From contig CALZNR010000021.1 of NCBI GenBank assembly GCA_945827565.1, forward strand, positions 1 through 10,705: a stretch of 10,705 nt of DNA, given 5' to 3'. Shown piece after piece: positions 1 through 6,369 of this stretch. Position numbers and translations under genes: made by a program. The notes below the pieces were generated by a model. That model did no database searches, had not been told where the DNA came from, and saw nothing but the letters and a program-made list of their open reading frames with translations. Position 1 is the stretch's first letter. Each line of letters begins with the position of its first letter. Source of the stretch: an uncultured Prevotella sp. (GTDB lineage: Bacteria; Bacteroidota; Bacteroidia; Bacteroidales; Bacteroidaceae).

Positions 1-34
1 TGGTGCGGGCGTTATCCAGTCCCGCCGTGTTTTG

Positions 35-81
35 TGTTTGTGTTGTTATTATCCCAAATTACGCTTGTTTGTGTTGTTATT
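35..81. repeat. Two exact 16-bp direct repeats, 31 bp apart
   Basis: TGTTTGTGTTGTTATT occurs exactly at 35-50 and again at 66-81. On the minus strand this reads as an A/C-rich sequence (AATAACAACACAAACA), similar in style to the leader ahead of the barrel gene at 3053-3118. The 31-base spacing is close to three helical turns, so paired protein binding sites are possible, but a chance duplication of low-complexity leader sequence is equally possible. No coding region that I trust lies in 1-161. The small plus-strand open frame there overlaps the PII gene and has no family features. Confidence 0.5.
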
Positions 82-118
82 TTTCCCTATTTATCATTAC
101 GTGCATCAGGGATAAGGT

Positions 119-143
119 GGTGGAATGTTTTCTGTTTTCCACC
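119..143 (-). other. Weak hairpin just downstream of the PII gene
   Basis: GGTGGAA (119-125) and TTCCACC (137-143) form a 7-bp inverted repeat with an 11-base loop, about 20 bases past the PII stop. It could act as a transcription end or RNA-stability element for the PII mRNA. However, the minus-strand RNA has no U-tract after the stem, so it is not a standard intrinsic terminator. Confidence 0.25.
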
Positions 144-161
144 TTGACAGGAGTTCAGTGC

Positions 162-518
162 TTACTTCTCCTGCTCTGCATTGTATAGCGCTATATCGCC
201 ACGTTCGGCAGTACGGATGCGCACGGCATCTTCAATGGGTATCACAAAGATGCGTCCATCACCAATCTCGCCGGTATATGCCGACTTCTGGATGGCGGTA
301 ACGGTGCGCTCCACATTCTTGTCGCGTACCACCACATTGATCAGGATGCGCTCAATGCAACTCGTGTCGTACATCACACCACGGTAAATACGCGCCTGGC
401 GCATCTTGCCCTCTCCCCTTACATCATAGTAAGAGAACCACTCAATGTCGGCGGCAAGCAGTGCTTCCTTCACATCCTCAAACTTTGTTTTGCGGATGAT
501 TGCTTCAATCTTTTTCAT
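162..518 (-). CDS. glnK: Nitrogen regulatory protein PII (GlnB/GlnK family)
   Basis: This 118-residue protein has normal PII length. PII trimers sense ATP/ADP and 2-oxoglutarate in the cytoplasm and bind targets such as the AmtB ammonium channel or glutamine synthetase. It opens with MKKIEAIIR and has a T-loop region of about residues 35-55 containing Tyr45 and Tyr50 (the latter aligns with the uridylylated Tyr51 of E. coli). The B-loop is TGEIGDGRIFV (82-92) and the C-loop RIRT (100-103). The T-loop is one residue shorter than in E. coli GlnB, and the B-loop has Glu84 where GlnB has Lys. The start is supported by a Shine-Dalgarno site and an upstream consensus promoter. The gene diverges from dapF and shares the block with glnN, which fits a nitrogen role. 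GlnB versus GlnK cannot be settled here; no amt gene is visible, though one may lie to the left. Confidence 0.93.
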   Translation of the reverse strand: MKKIEAIIRKTKFEDVKEALLAADIEWFSYYDVRGEGKMRQARIYRGVMYDTSCIERILINVVVRDKNVERTVTAIQKSAYTGEIGDGRIFVIPIEDAVRIRTAERGDIALYNAEQEK

Positions 519-523
519 GTTTA

Positions 524-531
524 CCTCTCCT
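524..531 (-). promoter_or_regulatory. Shine-Dalgarno site of the PII gene
   Basis: The minus strand reads AGGAGAGG followed by TAAAC and then the ATG, so AGGAG sits 8 bases before the start. This is the clearest ribosome binding site in the window. The other genes have A-rich start regions without an SD, which is usual for Bacteroidetes. It fixes the start at 518. Confidence 0.75.
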
Positions 532-574
532 ATTAGTTTAATAAATCGTGTAACATTTTGATAACTTTCGAGTG

Positions 575-605
575 CAAAAGTACTGCAAAGTGTTAGCTTT
601 ACAAA
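575..605 (-). promoter_or_regulatory. Bacteroidetes-type promoter of the PII gene
   Basis: Read on the minus strand, TTTG (605-602), a 19-base spacer and TACTTTTG (582-575) match the Bacteroidetes primary sigma consensus of TTTG, 19-21 bases, TAnnTTTG. Transcription should start near 567-571, giving a leader of about 50 nt. The match is in the sequence; the start point is inferred. Confidence 0.7.
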
Positions 606-781
606 AGGAAATACTTCAAAAAGAAACTGAAATTAGGTTATAATTAACAAATAACAAAAACGAAATAGGGTTTGCTTACGGATTGAAAGAAAAAGAATTA
701 AAATTGTAATAATTTGCAATTTTCTCTCAAAAAGTAGAATAAAATGAGGCGAATTTCATTATAAATTATAACATATTGTCG
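606..781. other. AT-rich divergent intergenic region
   Basis: This is the core of the 390-base gap between the PII gene and dapF. It is strongly AT-rich and has no credible open frame. The only structure I see is a 7-bp inverted repeat, AAAATTG (700-706) and CAATTTT (717-723), with a 10-base spacer. It could be a regulator site, but in such AT-rich DNA it may be chance. A TTTG at 671-674 has no matching -7 element at the right distance. Confidence 0.5.
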
Positions 782-789
782 TATCTTTG
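782..789 (+). promoter_or_regulatory. -7 element of the dapF-dapL promoter
   Basis: TATCTTTG is a perfect match to the Bacteroidetes TAnnTTTG box and is followed by CAG. A clear TTTG -33 box is missing; the nearest candidates are TTTC at 754-757 or CATT at 757-760. Transcription would start near 795, giving a leader of about 113 nt before dapF. Confidence 0.6.
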
Positions 790-795
790 CAGTGG

Positions 796-908
796 AAATG
801 AAACAAAAGGTCAGCAAATAACCAAACAGAGCGACATTTGTTCAAATCTATCATCAAGTGAGAAAAGACATAAGTACAGACATAGTTTAGGGTTTAAAGA
901 TTGAAACA
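796..908 (+). other. Leader of dapF with a 7-codon open frame
   Basis: This is the inferred 5' leader of the dapF transcript. It contains ATG at 798 and a stop at 819-821, encoding MKQKVSK with three Lys of seven residues. A lysine-rich leader peptide ahead of a lysine-pathway gene is suggestive. However, the start codon would lie within a few bases of the transcript end, no terminator hairpin follows before 909, and A-rich DNA yields AAA codons by chance. I see no known riboswitch in it. Confidence 0.3.
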
Positions 909-1793
909 ATGACACGAACCATCCATTTCACCAAAATGCACGGAGCCGGTAATGACTACATCTATATAAATACGGTGGAAGAGCATATCGGCAATCCAGA
1001 GGCTGCAGCAATACAGTGGAGTGCTCCGCACACCGGTATTGGCAGCGATGGTTTGGTGCTCATTGGGAAGTCGCCCGTGCCAGAGGCCGATTTCTCTATG
1101 CGCATATTCAATGCAGATGGGTCAGAGGCCATGATGTGCGGAAACGCGTCAAGATGTATTGGCAAGTATTTGTACGAGAAAGGTATGACCAGTGCCACTG
1201 AAATCAAGTTGCTCACTCTTTCTGGTGTGAAGGTGCTGAAGTTGCACGTTGACAAGGATAACAAGGTGGAGAGTGTTACGGTGGATATGCTGGAGCCGGC
1301 ATTGACCAGCGATGTCCAACTGGCTGCTGAGCCTGATGAAAATCACGAGATAGAATTACAGGTAGAGGGTGCAGCGTTCAAAGGCACTTTTGTGTCGATG
1401 GGCAATCCGCATTTCGTGACCTTTGTGAGCGATATCAGCAGTATGGACGTTGCCAAGTGGGGCGTGCTGTTGGAGCATCATCCCGCTTTCCCCGAGCGCT
1501 GCAACATAGAATTTGCCCAGATCACAGGTCAGGGCACCATCAGAACCCGGGTGTGGGAAAGAGGCAGTGGCATCACCATGGCGTGTGGCACCGGAGCCTG
1601 CGCCACTGCGGTGGCAGCCGCCGTGACAGGAAGAAACGGCAGAGAGGCCCGCATAGTGATGGATGGAGGCACGCTGGAGATAGCATGGAGCGAAGCCGAC
1701 AACCACGTGTATATGAGTGGTCCGGCAGCCTTTGCCTTTGAGGGCGAGATAGCTCTGCCCCAGGAAGAACAAGAAAAGCAAACTTCAATATAA
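909..1793 (+). CDS. dapF: Diaminopimelate epimerase DapF
   Basis: A 294-residue cytoplasmic racemase that converts LL- to meso-diaminopimelate (EC 5.1.1.7), the precursor of lysine and of the peptidoglycan cross-link residue. It shows the N-terminal [11 protein letters not shown] (7-17) and GSDG (45-48). The first catalytic cysteine is Cys77 in [12 protein letters not shown] is at 165-168, ERGSG at 217-221, and the second catalytic cysteine is Cys226 in ACGTGACA. This is the PLP-independent two-cysteine pair in two mirror-like halves. The length is slightly above the typical 270-280 because of a charged C-terminal tail ([11 protein letters not shown]). The start is the only ATG that gives the full N-terminal motif. 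dapL begins 25 bases later, so the two are probably co-transcribed from the promoter at 782 and catalyse consecutive steps. Confidence 0.97.
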   Translation: MTRTIHFTKMHGAGNDYIYINTVEEHIGNPEAAAIQWSAPHTGIGSDGLVLIGKSPVPEADFSMRIFNADGSEAMMCGNASRCIGKYLYEKGMTSATEIKLLTLSGVKVLKLHVDKDNKVESVTVDMLEPALTSDVQLAAEPDENHEIELQVEGAAFKGTFVSMGNPHFVTFVSDISSMDVAKWGVLLEHHPAFPERCNIEFAQITGQGTIRTRVWERGSGITMACGTGACATAVAAAVTGRNGREARIVMDGGTLEIAWSEADNHVYMSGPAAFAFEGEIALPQEEQEKQTSI

Positions 1794-1817
1794 TAACCAA
1801 AAAAACAGAAACGAAAT

Positions 1818-3047
1818 ATGGCATTAGTTAATGAACATTTTCTGAAATTGCCGAACAACTACCTGTTCGCCGACATCGCCAAGAAGGTCAATGCCTTCAA
1901 GGTTTCTCACCCCCATGCCAACGTCATCAGTCTTGGCATCGGCGATGTGACACAGCCTCTGTGCCCTGCCGTGCTCGAAGCCATGCACAAGGCAGTGGAA
2001 GAGATGGGTAGCAAAGACACGTTCAGAGGTTATGGTCCTGAACAGGGCTATCCCTTTCTGCGCGAAGCCATTGTGAAGAACGACTACCTGCCGCGTGGCA
2101 TACATCTGGATCCCTCAGAGATTTTCGTGAACGATGGTGCCAAGAGCGACACGGGCAATATACAGGAGCTGGTGAGATGGGACAACAGTATCGGTGTAAC
2201 CGACCCCATCTATCCCGTTTATATCGACTCTAATGTGATGATAGGCAGGGCAGGAGTGGTGCAGGATGGCAAGTGGAGCAATGTGGTGTACATGCCTTGT
2301 ACGGCAGAAAACAACTTCACTCCACAGATACCCGACCGCCGTGTGGATATCATCTATCTGTGCTATCCCAACAACCCCACCGGAACGGTCATCTCTAAAG
2401 ACGAGTTGCGCAAGTGGGTGAACTATGCGCTGAAGAACGACACGCTGATATTCTATGATGCCGCCTATGAGGCATATATCCGTGAAGACCACGTGCCACA
2501 CTCCATCTACGAGATAAAGGGTGCAAGAAAGGTGGCAATAGAGTTCAGAAGCTATTCCAAAACAGCCGGATTCACCGGCGTGCGTTGCGGCTACACCGTG
2601 GTGCCCAAGGAACTGACGGCAGCCACTATCAGCGGAGAACGAGTGCCCCTGAACCCCTTGTGGAACCGCCGACAGTGCACCAAGTTCAACGGCACCAGCT
2701 ACATCAGTCAGAAGGCAGCCGAGGCCACCTATTCTGCCGAGGGCAAGGAGCAGGTGAAAGAGGTGATAGATTACTACATGACCAACGCCGCCATGATGCG
2801 CAACACACTCACCTCGCTGGGCATACAGGTGTTTGGCGGAAAGAATGCCCCCTATCTCTGGGTGAAGACGCCCGATGGTTCTGGCAGTTGGCGCTTCTTT
2901 GAGCAGTTGCTCTACAATGCCCATGTGGTGTGCACACCCGGTGTGGGCTTCGGTCCAAGTGGCGAGGGCTATATCCGTCTCACGGCCTTTGGCGACCGCA
3001 ATAACTGCGAGGAGGCCATGGAGCGACTGACCAAATGGCTGAAATAA
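1818..3047 (+). CDS. dapL: LL-diaminopimelate aminotransferase DapL
   Basis: A 409-residue PLP-dependent class I/II aminotransferase, the usual DapL length (EC 2.6.1.83). It converts tetrahydrodipicolinate and glutamate directly to LL-diaminopimelate, bypassing the succinyl or acetyl routes. Visible features are the N-terminal [10 protein letters not shown] (11-20), GIGD (40-43), [14 protein letters not shown] (69-82), [12 protein letters not shown] (105-116) and YPNNPTG (183-189). Asp214 and Tyr217 lie in FYDAAYEAY, and the Schiff-base lysine is Lys248 in [15 protein letters not shown]. All are diagnostic of DapL rather than generic AspC. It follows dapF after a 24-base A-rich gap and feeds it substrate. 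Use of glutamate as amino donor connects it to the nearby glnN and PII genes. Its antisense strand carries a long open frame explained by codon bias. Confidence 0.97.
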   Translation: MALVNEHFLKLPNNYLFADIAKKVNAFKVSHPHANVISLGIGDVTQPLCPAVLEAMHKAVEEMGSKDTFRGYGPEQGYPFLREAIVKNDYLPRGIHLDPSEIFVNDGAKSDTGNIQELVRWDNSIGVTDPIYPVYIDSNVMIGRAGVVQDGKWSNVVYMPCTAENNFTPQIPDRRVDIIYLCYPNNPTGTVISKDELRKWVNYALKNDTLIFYDAAYEAYIREDHVPHSIYEIKGARKVAIEFRSYSKTAGFTGVRCGYTVVPKELTAATISGERVPLNPLWNRRQCTKFNGTSYISQKAAEATYSAEGKEQVKEVIDYYMTNAAMMRNTLTSLGIQVFGGKNAPYLWVKTPDGSGSWRFFEQLLYNAHVVCTPGVGFGPSGEGYIRLTAFGDRNNCEEAMERLTKWLK

Positions 3048-3052
3048 ATACC

Positions 3053-3118
3053 ATACAACACAAACATAAAGAGCGTGCCAGAGGTGCACGACAAACACAA
3101 CACAACACAAAATAAAAC
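3053..3118 (+). other. A/C-rich, G-poor leader ahead of the barrel gene
   Basis: The gap after dapL is dominated by CA-type runs (ACAACACAAACA at 3055-3066, CACAACACAACACAAA in 3095-3110). A small stem CGTGC/GCACG with a 7-base loop sits at 3074-3090. No TAnnTTTG promoter is visible, so the barrel gene may be read through from dapFL. Unstructured A/C-rich leaders can help translation start in Bacteroidetes; that role is inferred. ACAACACAAACA also occurs twice on the minus strand, at 35-46 and 66-77. Confidence 0.4.
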
Positions 3119-3146
3119 GCAGTTTAATTCAAAAAATTGAATGGTT

Positions 3147-3875
3147 ATGAAAAATGTAAAAAGATTGGGTCTTGCAGCCATGATGCTGCTGGCCAGTGTA
3201 AGTACTGTAAGTGCTCAGGACGAATTGGAAGCCACTGTTTCTGCTGATGCTGTTTCGCGTTATATCTGGCGTGGTCAGGATTTGGGCGGTGTAAGTTTTC
3301 AGCCCACTCTGGGTGTATCCTACAAAGGTCTTTCGCTCAGCGCATGGAGCAACGTAGGATTGGAGAGCACCGACACTAAGGAGTTCGACCTTACCTTGGC
3401 TTACTCTATCTCAGGATTCAACATCGGTGTTACCGACTACTGGTTCACCGGCGGTGCCAACGATGGCGGTCGCTATTTCCTGTACGATGCCCATCGCACC
3501 AATCACATCTTTGAAGCCAATGTGGGCTATGACTTTGGTTTTGCTGCCATCCAGTGGTACACCAACTTTGCCGGAGCCGACTATCGCCTCAAGGACAATG
3601 GCGAAGAAACACGTGCTTTCTCTTCTTATGTAGAGGTGTCTGCTCCCTTCACCGCTGGTGGTGTGGATTGGGTAGCTGCTGTGGGTGCCGTTCCCTTCAA
3701 GAGTTCTGCCGTGTATGGTGGCAATGAAAAGTTTGCTGTCATCAACGCTTCACTCAAGGCAAGCAAGGACATCAAGGTAACTCCTACCTTCAGCATCCCC
3801 GTGTTTGCACAGTTGGCAGCCAACCCCTACACACAGAAGGCATACATGGTGTTTGGCTTCACCCTCAAACCGTAA
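3147..3875 (+). CDS. TorF/TIGR02001-type outer-membrane beta-barrel protein
   Basis: A 242-residue exported protein if started at 3147; an in-frame ATG at 3141 would add two residues (Met-Val). I prefer 3147 because it gives a standard Bacteroidetes signal peptide, MKNVKR then a hydrophobic stretch (7-21), with cleavage near VSA/QDE (23/24). The mature protein begins with a strand containing SRYIWRGQDLGG (37-48). The Y-[IVF]-[WF]-R-G motif is the hallmark of the TIGR02001/TorF putative porin family. Alternating aromatic and small residues continue to the end (YMVFGFTLKP), as in a small outer-membrane barrel. The function of the family is not established. Its place between the diaminopimelate genes and glnN suggests a link to uptake or envelope response under nitrogen limitation, but this is inference. 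A hairpin at 3903-3939 follows it. Confidence 0.75.
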   Translation: MKNVKRLGLAAMMLLASVSTVSAQDELEATVSADAVSRYIWRGQDLGGVSFQPTLGVSYKGLSLSAWSNVGLESTDTKEFDLTLAYSISGFNIGVTDYWFTGGANDGGRYFLYDAHRTNHIFEANVGYDFGFAAIQWYTNFAGADYRLKDNGEETRAFSSYVEVSAPFTAGGVDWVAAVGAVPFKSSAVYGGNEKFAVINASLKASKDIKVTPTFSIPVFAQLAANPYTQKAYMVFGFTLKP

Positions 3876-3902
3876 TTAGTCAACTTCCATTATATCAGCG
3901 TT

Positions 3903-3939
3903 TTTTCGGAACAGCGTGGCAGATACGCTGTTCCGAAAA
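3903..3939. other. Perfect 15-bp inverted repeat between the barrel gene and glnN
   Basis: TTTTCGGAACAGCGT (3903-3917) and its exact complement ACGCTGTTCCGAAAA (3925-3939) flank the 7-base loop GGCAGAT. A stem this long and perfect is very unlikely by chance. It starts 28 bases after the barrel stop and ends 87 bases before glnN, so a terminator, attenuator or mRNA-end stabiliser is the natural reading. However, U's precede the stem and A's follow it on both strands, so there is no U-tract in either direction. A CAGCGT copy at 3896-3901 could compete for the right arm. A palindromic protein site is an alternative. Confidence 0.6.
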
Positions 3940-4026
3940 CCAGAAGCATTGTATCTTGTAGAGAGGGTTTGCAATAGAAGCGACAGAGGAATTAGGAAAT
4001 ATACAATCACATAAAACTTTTAAACA

Positions 4027-6216
4027 ATGACAAATTTAAGATTTCAGGTTGTAGGCGAGGCCTTCAAGAAAAAGGCCGTTGAAGTGAAAGCGCCCGCAGA
4101 GCGCCCCTATGAATACTTTGGCAAGAAGGTATTCAATCGTGAGAAGATGTACAAGTATCTTCCCAAAGATGTTTATGAAAAAATGGTTGACGTGATTGAC
4201 AACGGTACCCGTCTTGACCGTTCCATTGCAGATGCAGTGGCAGCAGGTATCAAGCAGTGGGCTGTTGAGAATGGCGTTACTCACTATACACACTGGTTCC
4301 AGCCCCTTACCGAAGGTACTGCCGAGAAGCACGACTCTTTCATAGAGCACGATGGCAAGGGCGGCATGGTAGAGGAATTCTCTGGCAAGTTGCTGGTACA
4401 GCAGGAACCCGATGCTTCTTCTTTCCCCAGCGGCGGTATCCGCAACACTTTCGAGGCACGTGGATATTCTGCATGGGACCCCACATCGCCCGTGTTCATC
4501 ATGGACGACACCCTTTGCATCCCCACCATCTTCATCTCTTACACCGGTGAGGCTCTCGACTACAAGGCTCCTCTGCTGCGCACCCTGCGTGCCGTGAATG
4601 TGGCTGCCACCGAGGTGTGCCACTACTTCTATCCCGAAGTGAAGAAGGTGCAGAGCAATCTGGGCTGGGAGCAGGAGTACTTCCTGGTGGATGAAGGACT
4701 TTACTCTGCACGTCCCGACCTGCTGCTCACTGGTCGCACACTGATGGGTCACGACTCTGCCAAGAACCAGCAGATGGAAGACCACTACTTCGGAACCATC
4801 CCCAACCGTGTGCAGGCATTTATGAAGGATTTGGAGATTCAGGCACTGGAACTGGGCATCCCCTGCAAGACACGTCACAACGAGGTGGCTCCCAACCAGT
4901 TCGAGGTGGCTCCTATCTTTGAGGAAACCAACCTGGCAGTAGATCACAACATGCTGCTGATGCTGCTGATGAAGAAGGTGGCACGCAAGCACGGATTCAG
5001 AGCCCTGTTGCACGAAAAGCCCTTTGCTGGCATCAACGGTTCTGGAAAGCACAACAACTGGAGCCTCTCTACCGATACCGGCGTACTGCTGCACGCTCCC
5101 GGTAAGACCCCGATAGACAACCTGCGCTTTGTGACCTTCATCGTGGAAACACTGATGGGTGTGTATAAGCACAACGGACTTATCAAGGCCAGCATCATGA
5201 GTGCCACCAACGCACATCGTCTGGGAGCCAATGAGGCACCTCCTGCCATCATCTCTTCGTTCCTTGGCAAGCAGCTCAGCGAACTGCTCGACCACATCGA
5301 GGCAAGCGACACCGAAGAACTGTTCAGCATGGCAGGCAAGCAGGGCATGACCATGGACATCCCCGAGATTCCCGAACTGCTCATCGACAACACTGACCGC
5401 AACCGCACCTCTCCCTTCGCCTTCACGGGCAACCGCTTCGAGTTCCGTGCCGTGGGTTCTGAGGCCAACTGTGCATCGGCAATGATAGCCCTCAACTCTG
5501 CTGTGGCAGAGGCTCTGAACAACTTCAAGGCACGTGTGGATGCACTCATTGCCAAGGGAGCCGACACCACCAAGGCCATCATCGACGTTGTCAGAGAAGA
5601 CATCAAGACCTGCAAGCCCATCCGTTTCGACGGCAACGGCTACAGCGATGAGTGGGTGGCTGAGGCCACCAGCCGCGGTCTCGATGTAGAGAAGAGCTGT
5701 CCTGTTATCTTCGAACGCTATCTCGACAAGGCAAGCATCGATATGTTCGAGTCGCTGGGCGTGATGTCGCAGAAAGAGCTGGAGGCCCGCAACGAAGTGA
5801 AGTGGGAAACCTATACCAAGAAGATTCAGATAGAGGCACGCGTGATGGGCGACCTGTCGATGAACCACATCATCCCTGTTGCCACCCACTATCAGAGCAA
5901 GCTGCTGAAGAACGTGGAGAACATGCGCAGCATCTTCCCGAAGGAGAAGGCAGAAACCCTCTCTGCACGCAACATGAAGATCATAGAGGAGATCGCAGAG
6001 CGTACTGCCATCATCGAGAAGGGTGTGGAAGACTTGGTGAACGCACGCAAGGTGGCCAACAAGATAGAGAGCGAGCACGACAAGGCCATTGCCTACCACG
6101 ACACCGTGGCACCGCTCATGGAGTCTATCCGTTACCACATCGACAAGTTGGAACTCATTGTAGAAGACGACTTGTGGACCTTGCCCAAGTATCGTGAAAT
6201 GTTGTTCATCAGATAA
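4027..6216 (+). CDS. glnN: Type III glutamine synthetase GlnN (GSIII)
   Basis: A 729-residue cytoplasmic enzyme making glutamine from glutamate, ammonia and ATP (EC 6.3.1.2). The length, about 700-730, is specific to the GSIII class found in Bacteroidetes and some other phyla; GSI is about 450-470 residues. Visible features are the GSIII stretch FPSGGIRNTFEARGYSAW (133-150), the metal/substrate motif WEQEYF (214-219), GINGSGKHNNWS (335-346), equivalent to the GS active-site glycine-His loop, and the ATP/glutamate-binding NRTSPFAFTGNRFEFR (459-474). A helical C-terminal extension special to GSIII follows. The start is preceded by an A/T-rich leader (ACTTTTAAACA) with no SD. No convincing promoter is visible between the 3903-3939 hairpin and the start. 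It is the main ammonia-capturing enzyme of the block and a plausible PII-linked target. Strong codon bias leaves its antisense strand open over the full length. Confidence 0.97.
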   Translation: MTNLRFQVVGEAFKKKAVEVKAPAERPYEYFGKKVFNREKMYKYLPKDVYEKMVDVIDNGTRLDRSIADAVAAGIKQWAVENGVTHYTHWFQPLTEGTAEKHDSFIEHDGKGGMVEEFSGKLLVQQEPDASSFPSGGIRNTFEARGYSAWDPTSPVFIMDDTLCIPTIFISYTGEALDYKAPLLRTLRAVNVAATEVCHYFYPEVKKVQSNLGWEQEYFLVDEGLYSARPDLLLTGRTLMGHDSAKNQQMEDHYFGTIPNRVQAFMKDLEIQALELGIPCKTRHNEVAPNQFEVAPIFEETNLAVDHNMLLMLLMKKVARKHGFRALLHEKPFAGINGSGKHNNWSLSTDTGVLLHAPGKTPIDNLRFVTFIVETLMGVYKHNGLIKASIMSATNAHRLGANEAPPAIISSFLGKQLSELLDHIEASDTEELFSMAGKQGMTMDIPEIPELLIDNTDRNRTSPFAFTGNRFEFRAVGSEANCASAMIALNSAVAEALNNFKARVDALIAKGADTTKAIIDVVREDIKTCKPIRFDGNGYSDEWVAEATSRGLDVEKSCPVIFERYLDKASIDMFESLGVMSQKELEARNEVKWETYTKKIQIEARVMGDLSMNHIIPVATHYQSKLLKNVENMRSIFPKEKAETLSARNMKIIEEIAERTAIIEKGVEDLVNARKVANKIESEHDKAIAYHDTVAPLMESIRYHIDKLELIVEDDLWTLPKYREMLFIR

Positions 6217-6273
6217 CAGCATCTGGTAAAATCAGACAATCTATTTCTTTTTTTGGTTGTTTGAAGTTTGCGG

Positions 6274-6310
6274 CGGGGAGCAACTGTGAAGTTGTTCCTC
6301 GTTTTTCTTT
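6274..6310 (+). terminator. Intrinsic terminator after glnN
   Basis: A 12-bp stem (6274-6285 with 6290-6301, two G-U pairs) closes on a GTGA loop, a GNRA-type tetraloop, and is followed directly by TTTTTCTTT. This is a classic Rho-independent terminator, 58 bases past the glnN stop. It ends the nitrogen/diaminopimelate block and rules out coding starts at 6268 for the next gene. Confidence 0.85.
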
Positions 6311-6317
6311 CCAATTC

Positions 6318-6349
6318 TTTCGTCAACTCATTTTTTTGCCGTACCTTCG
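6318..6349 (+). promoter_or_regulatory. Candidate promoter of the glycosidase locus
   Basis: TTTC (6318-6321), a 20-base spacer and TACCTTCG (6342-6349) approximate the Bacteroidetes TTTG/TAnnTTTG promoter with one mismatch in each box. It lies between the glnN terminator and the glycosidase start at 6370, where a promoter is needed. The leader would be only about 15 nt. Confidence 0.5.
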
Positions 6350-6369
6350 TAGCGAAAAGCATTTACACC

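Noticed and set aside
5..25. GCGGG/CCCGC stem at the left edge followed by T-rich DNA, as a plus-strand terminator
   Set aside because: Only 5 bp with an 11-base loop, and the T-rich part is interrupted by G's. It may end a gene to the left, but the window does not show one.
3..188. A 61-codon plus-strand frame rich in Cys, Leu and Val at the left edge
   Set aside because: It overlaps the end of the confident PII gene on the opposite strand, lies in T-rich non-coding DNA, and has no family feature or start signal. The hydrophobic look comes from the T-rich composition.
2115..3110. A 331-codon antisense frame over dapL
   Set aside because: Same in-register codon-bias effect as over glnN; no motif, no promoter or start signal, and dapL is certain.
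3917..3931. A sigma-54-like pattern (TGGCA, then TG at about the right spacing) ahead of glnN
   Set aside because: The -12 half reads GT instead of GC, and the whole pattern falls in the loop and right arm of the perfect hairpin, which explains the sequence better.
3952..3959. TATCTTGT as a -7 box for glnN
   Set aside because: It departs from TAnnTTTG at the last positions and has no TTTG at the right distance upstream, so I cannot support a promoter there.
4036..6222. A 728-codon open frame antisense to the whole of glnN
   Set aside because: Its codons are in exact register with the sense codons, so a stop needs a sense TTA, CTA or TCA. glnN avoids these Leu and Ser codons through strong codon bias, which leaves the antisense open. 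The translated product is His/Val/Leu-rich with no recognisable domain.
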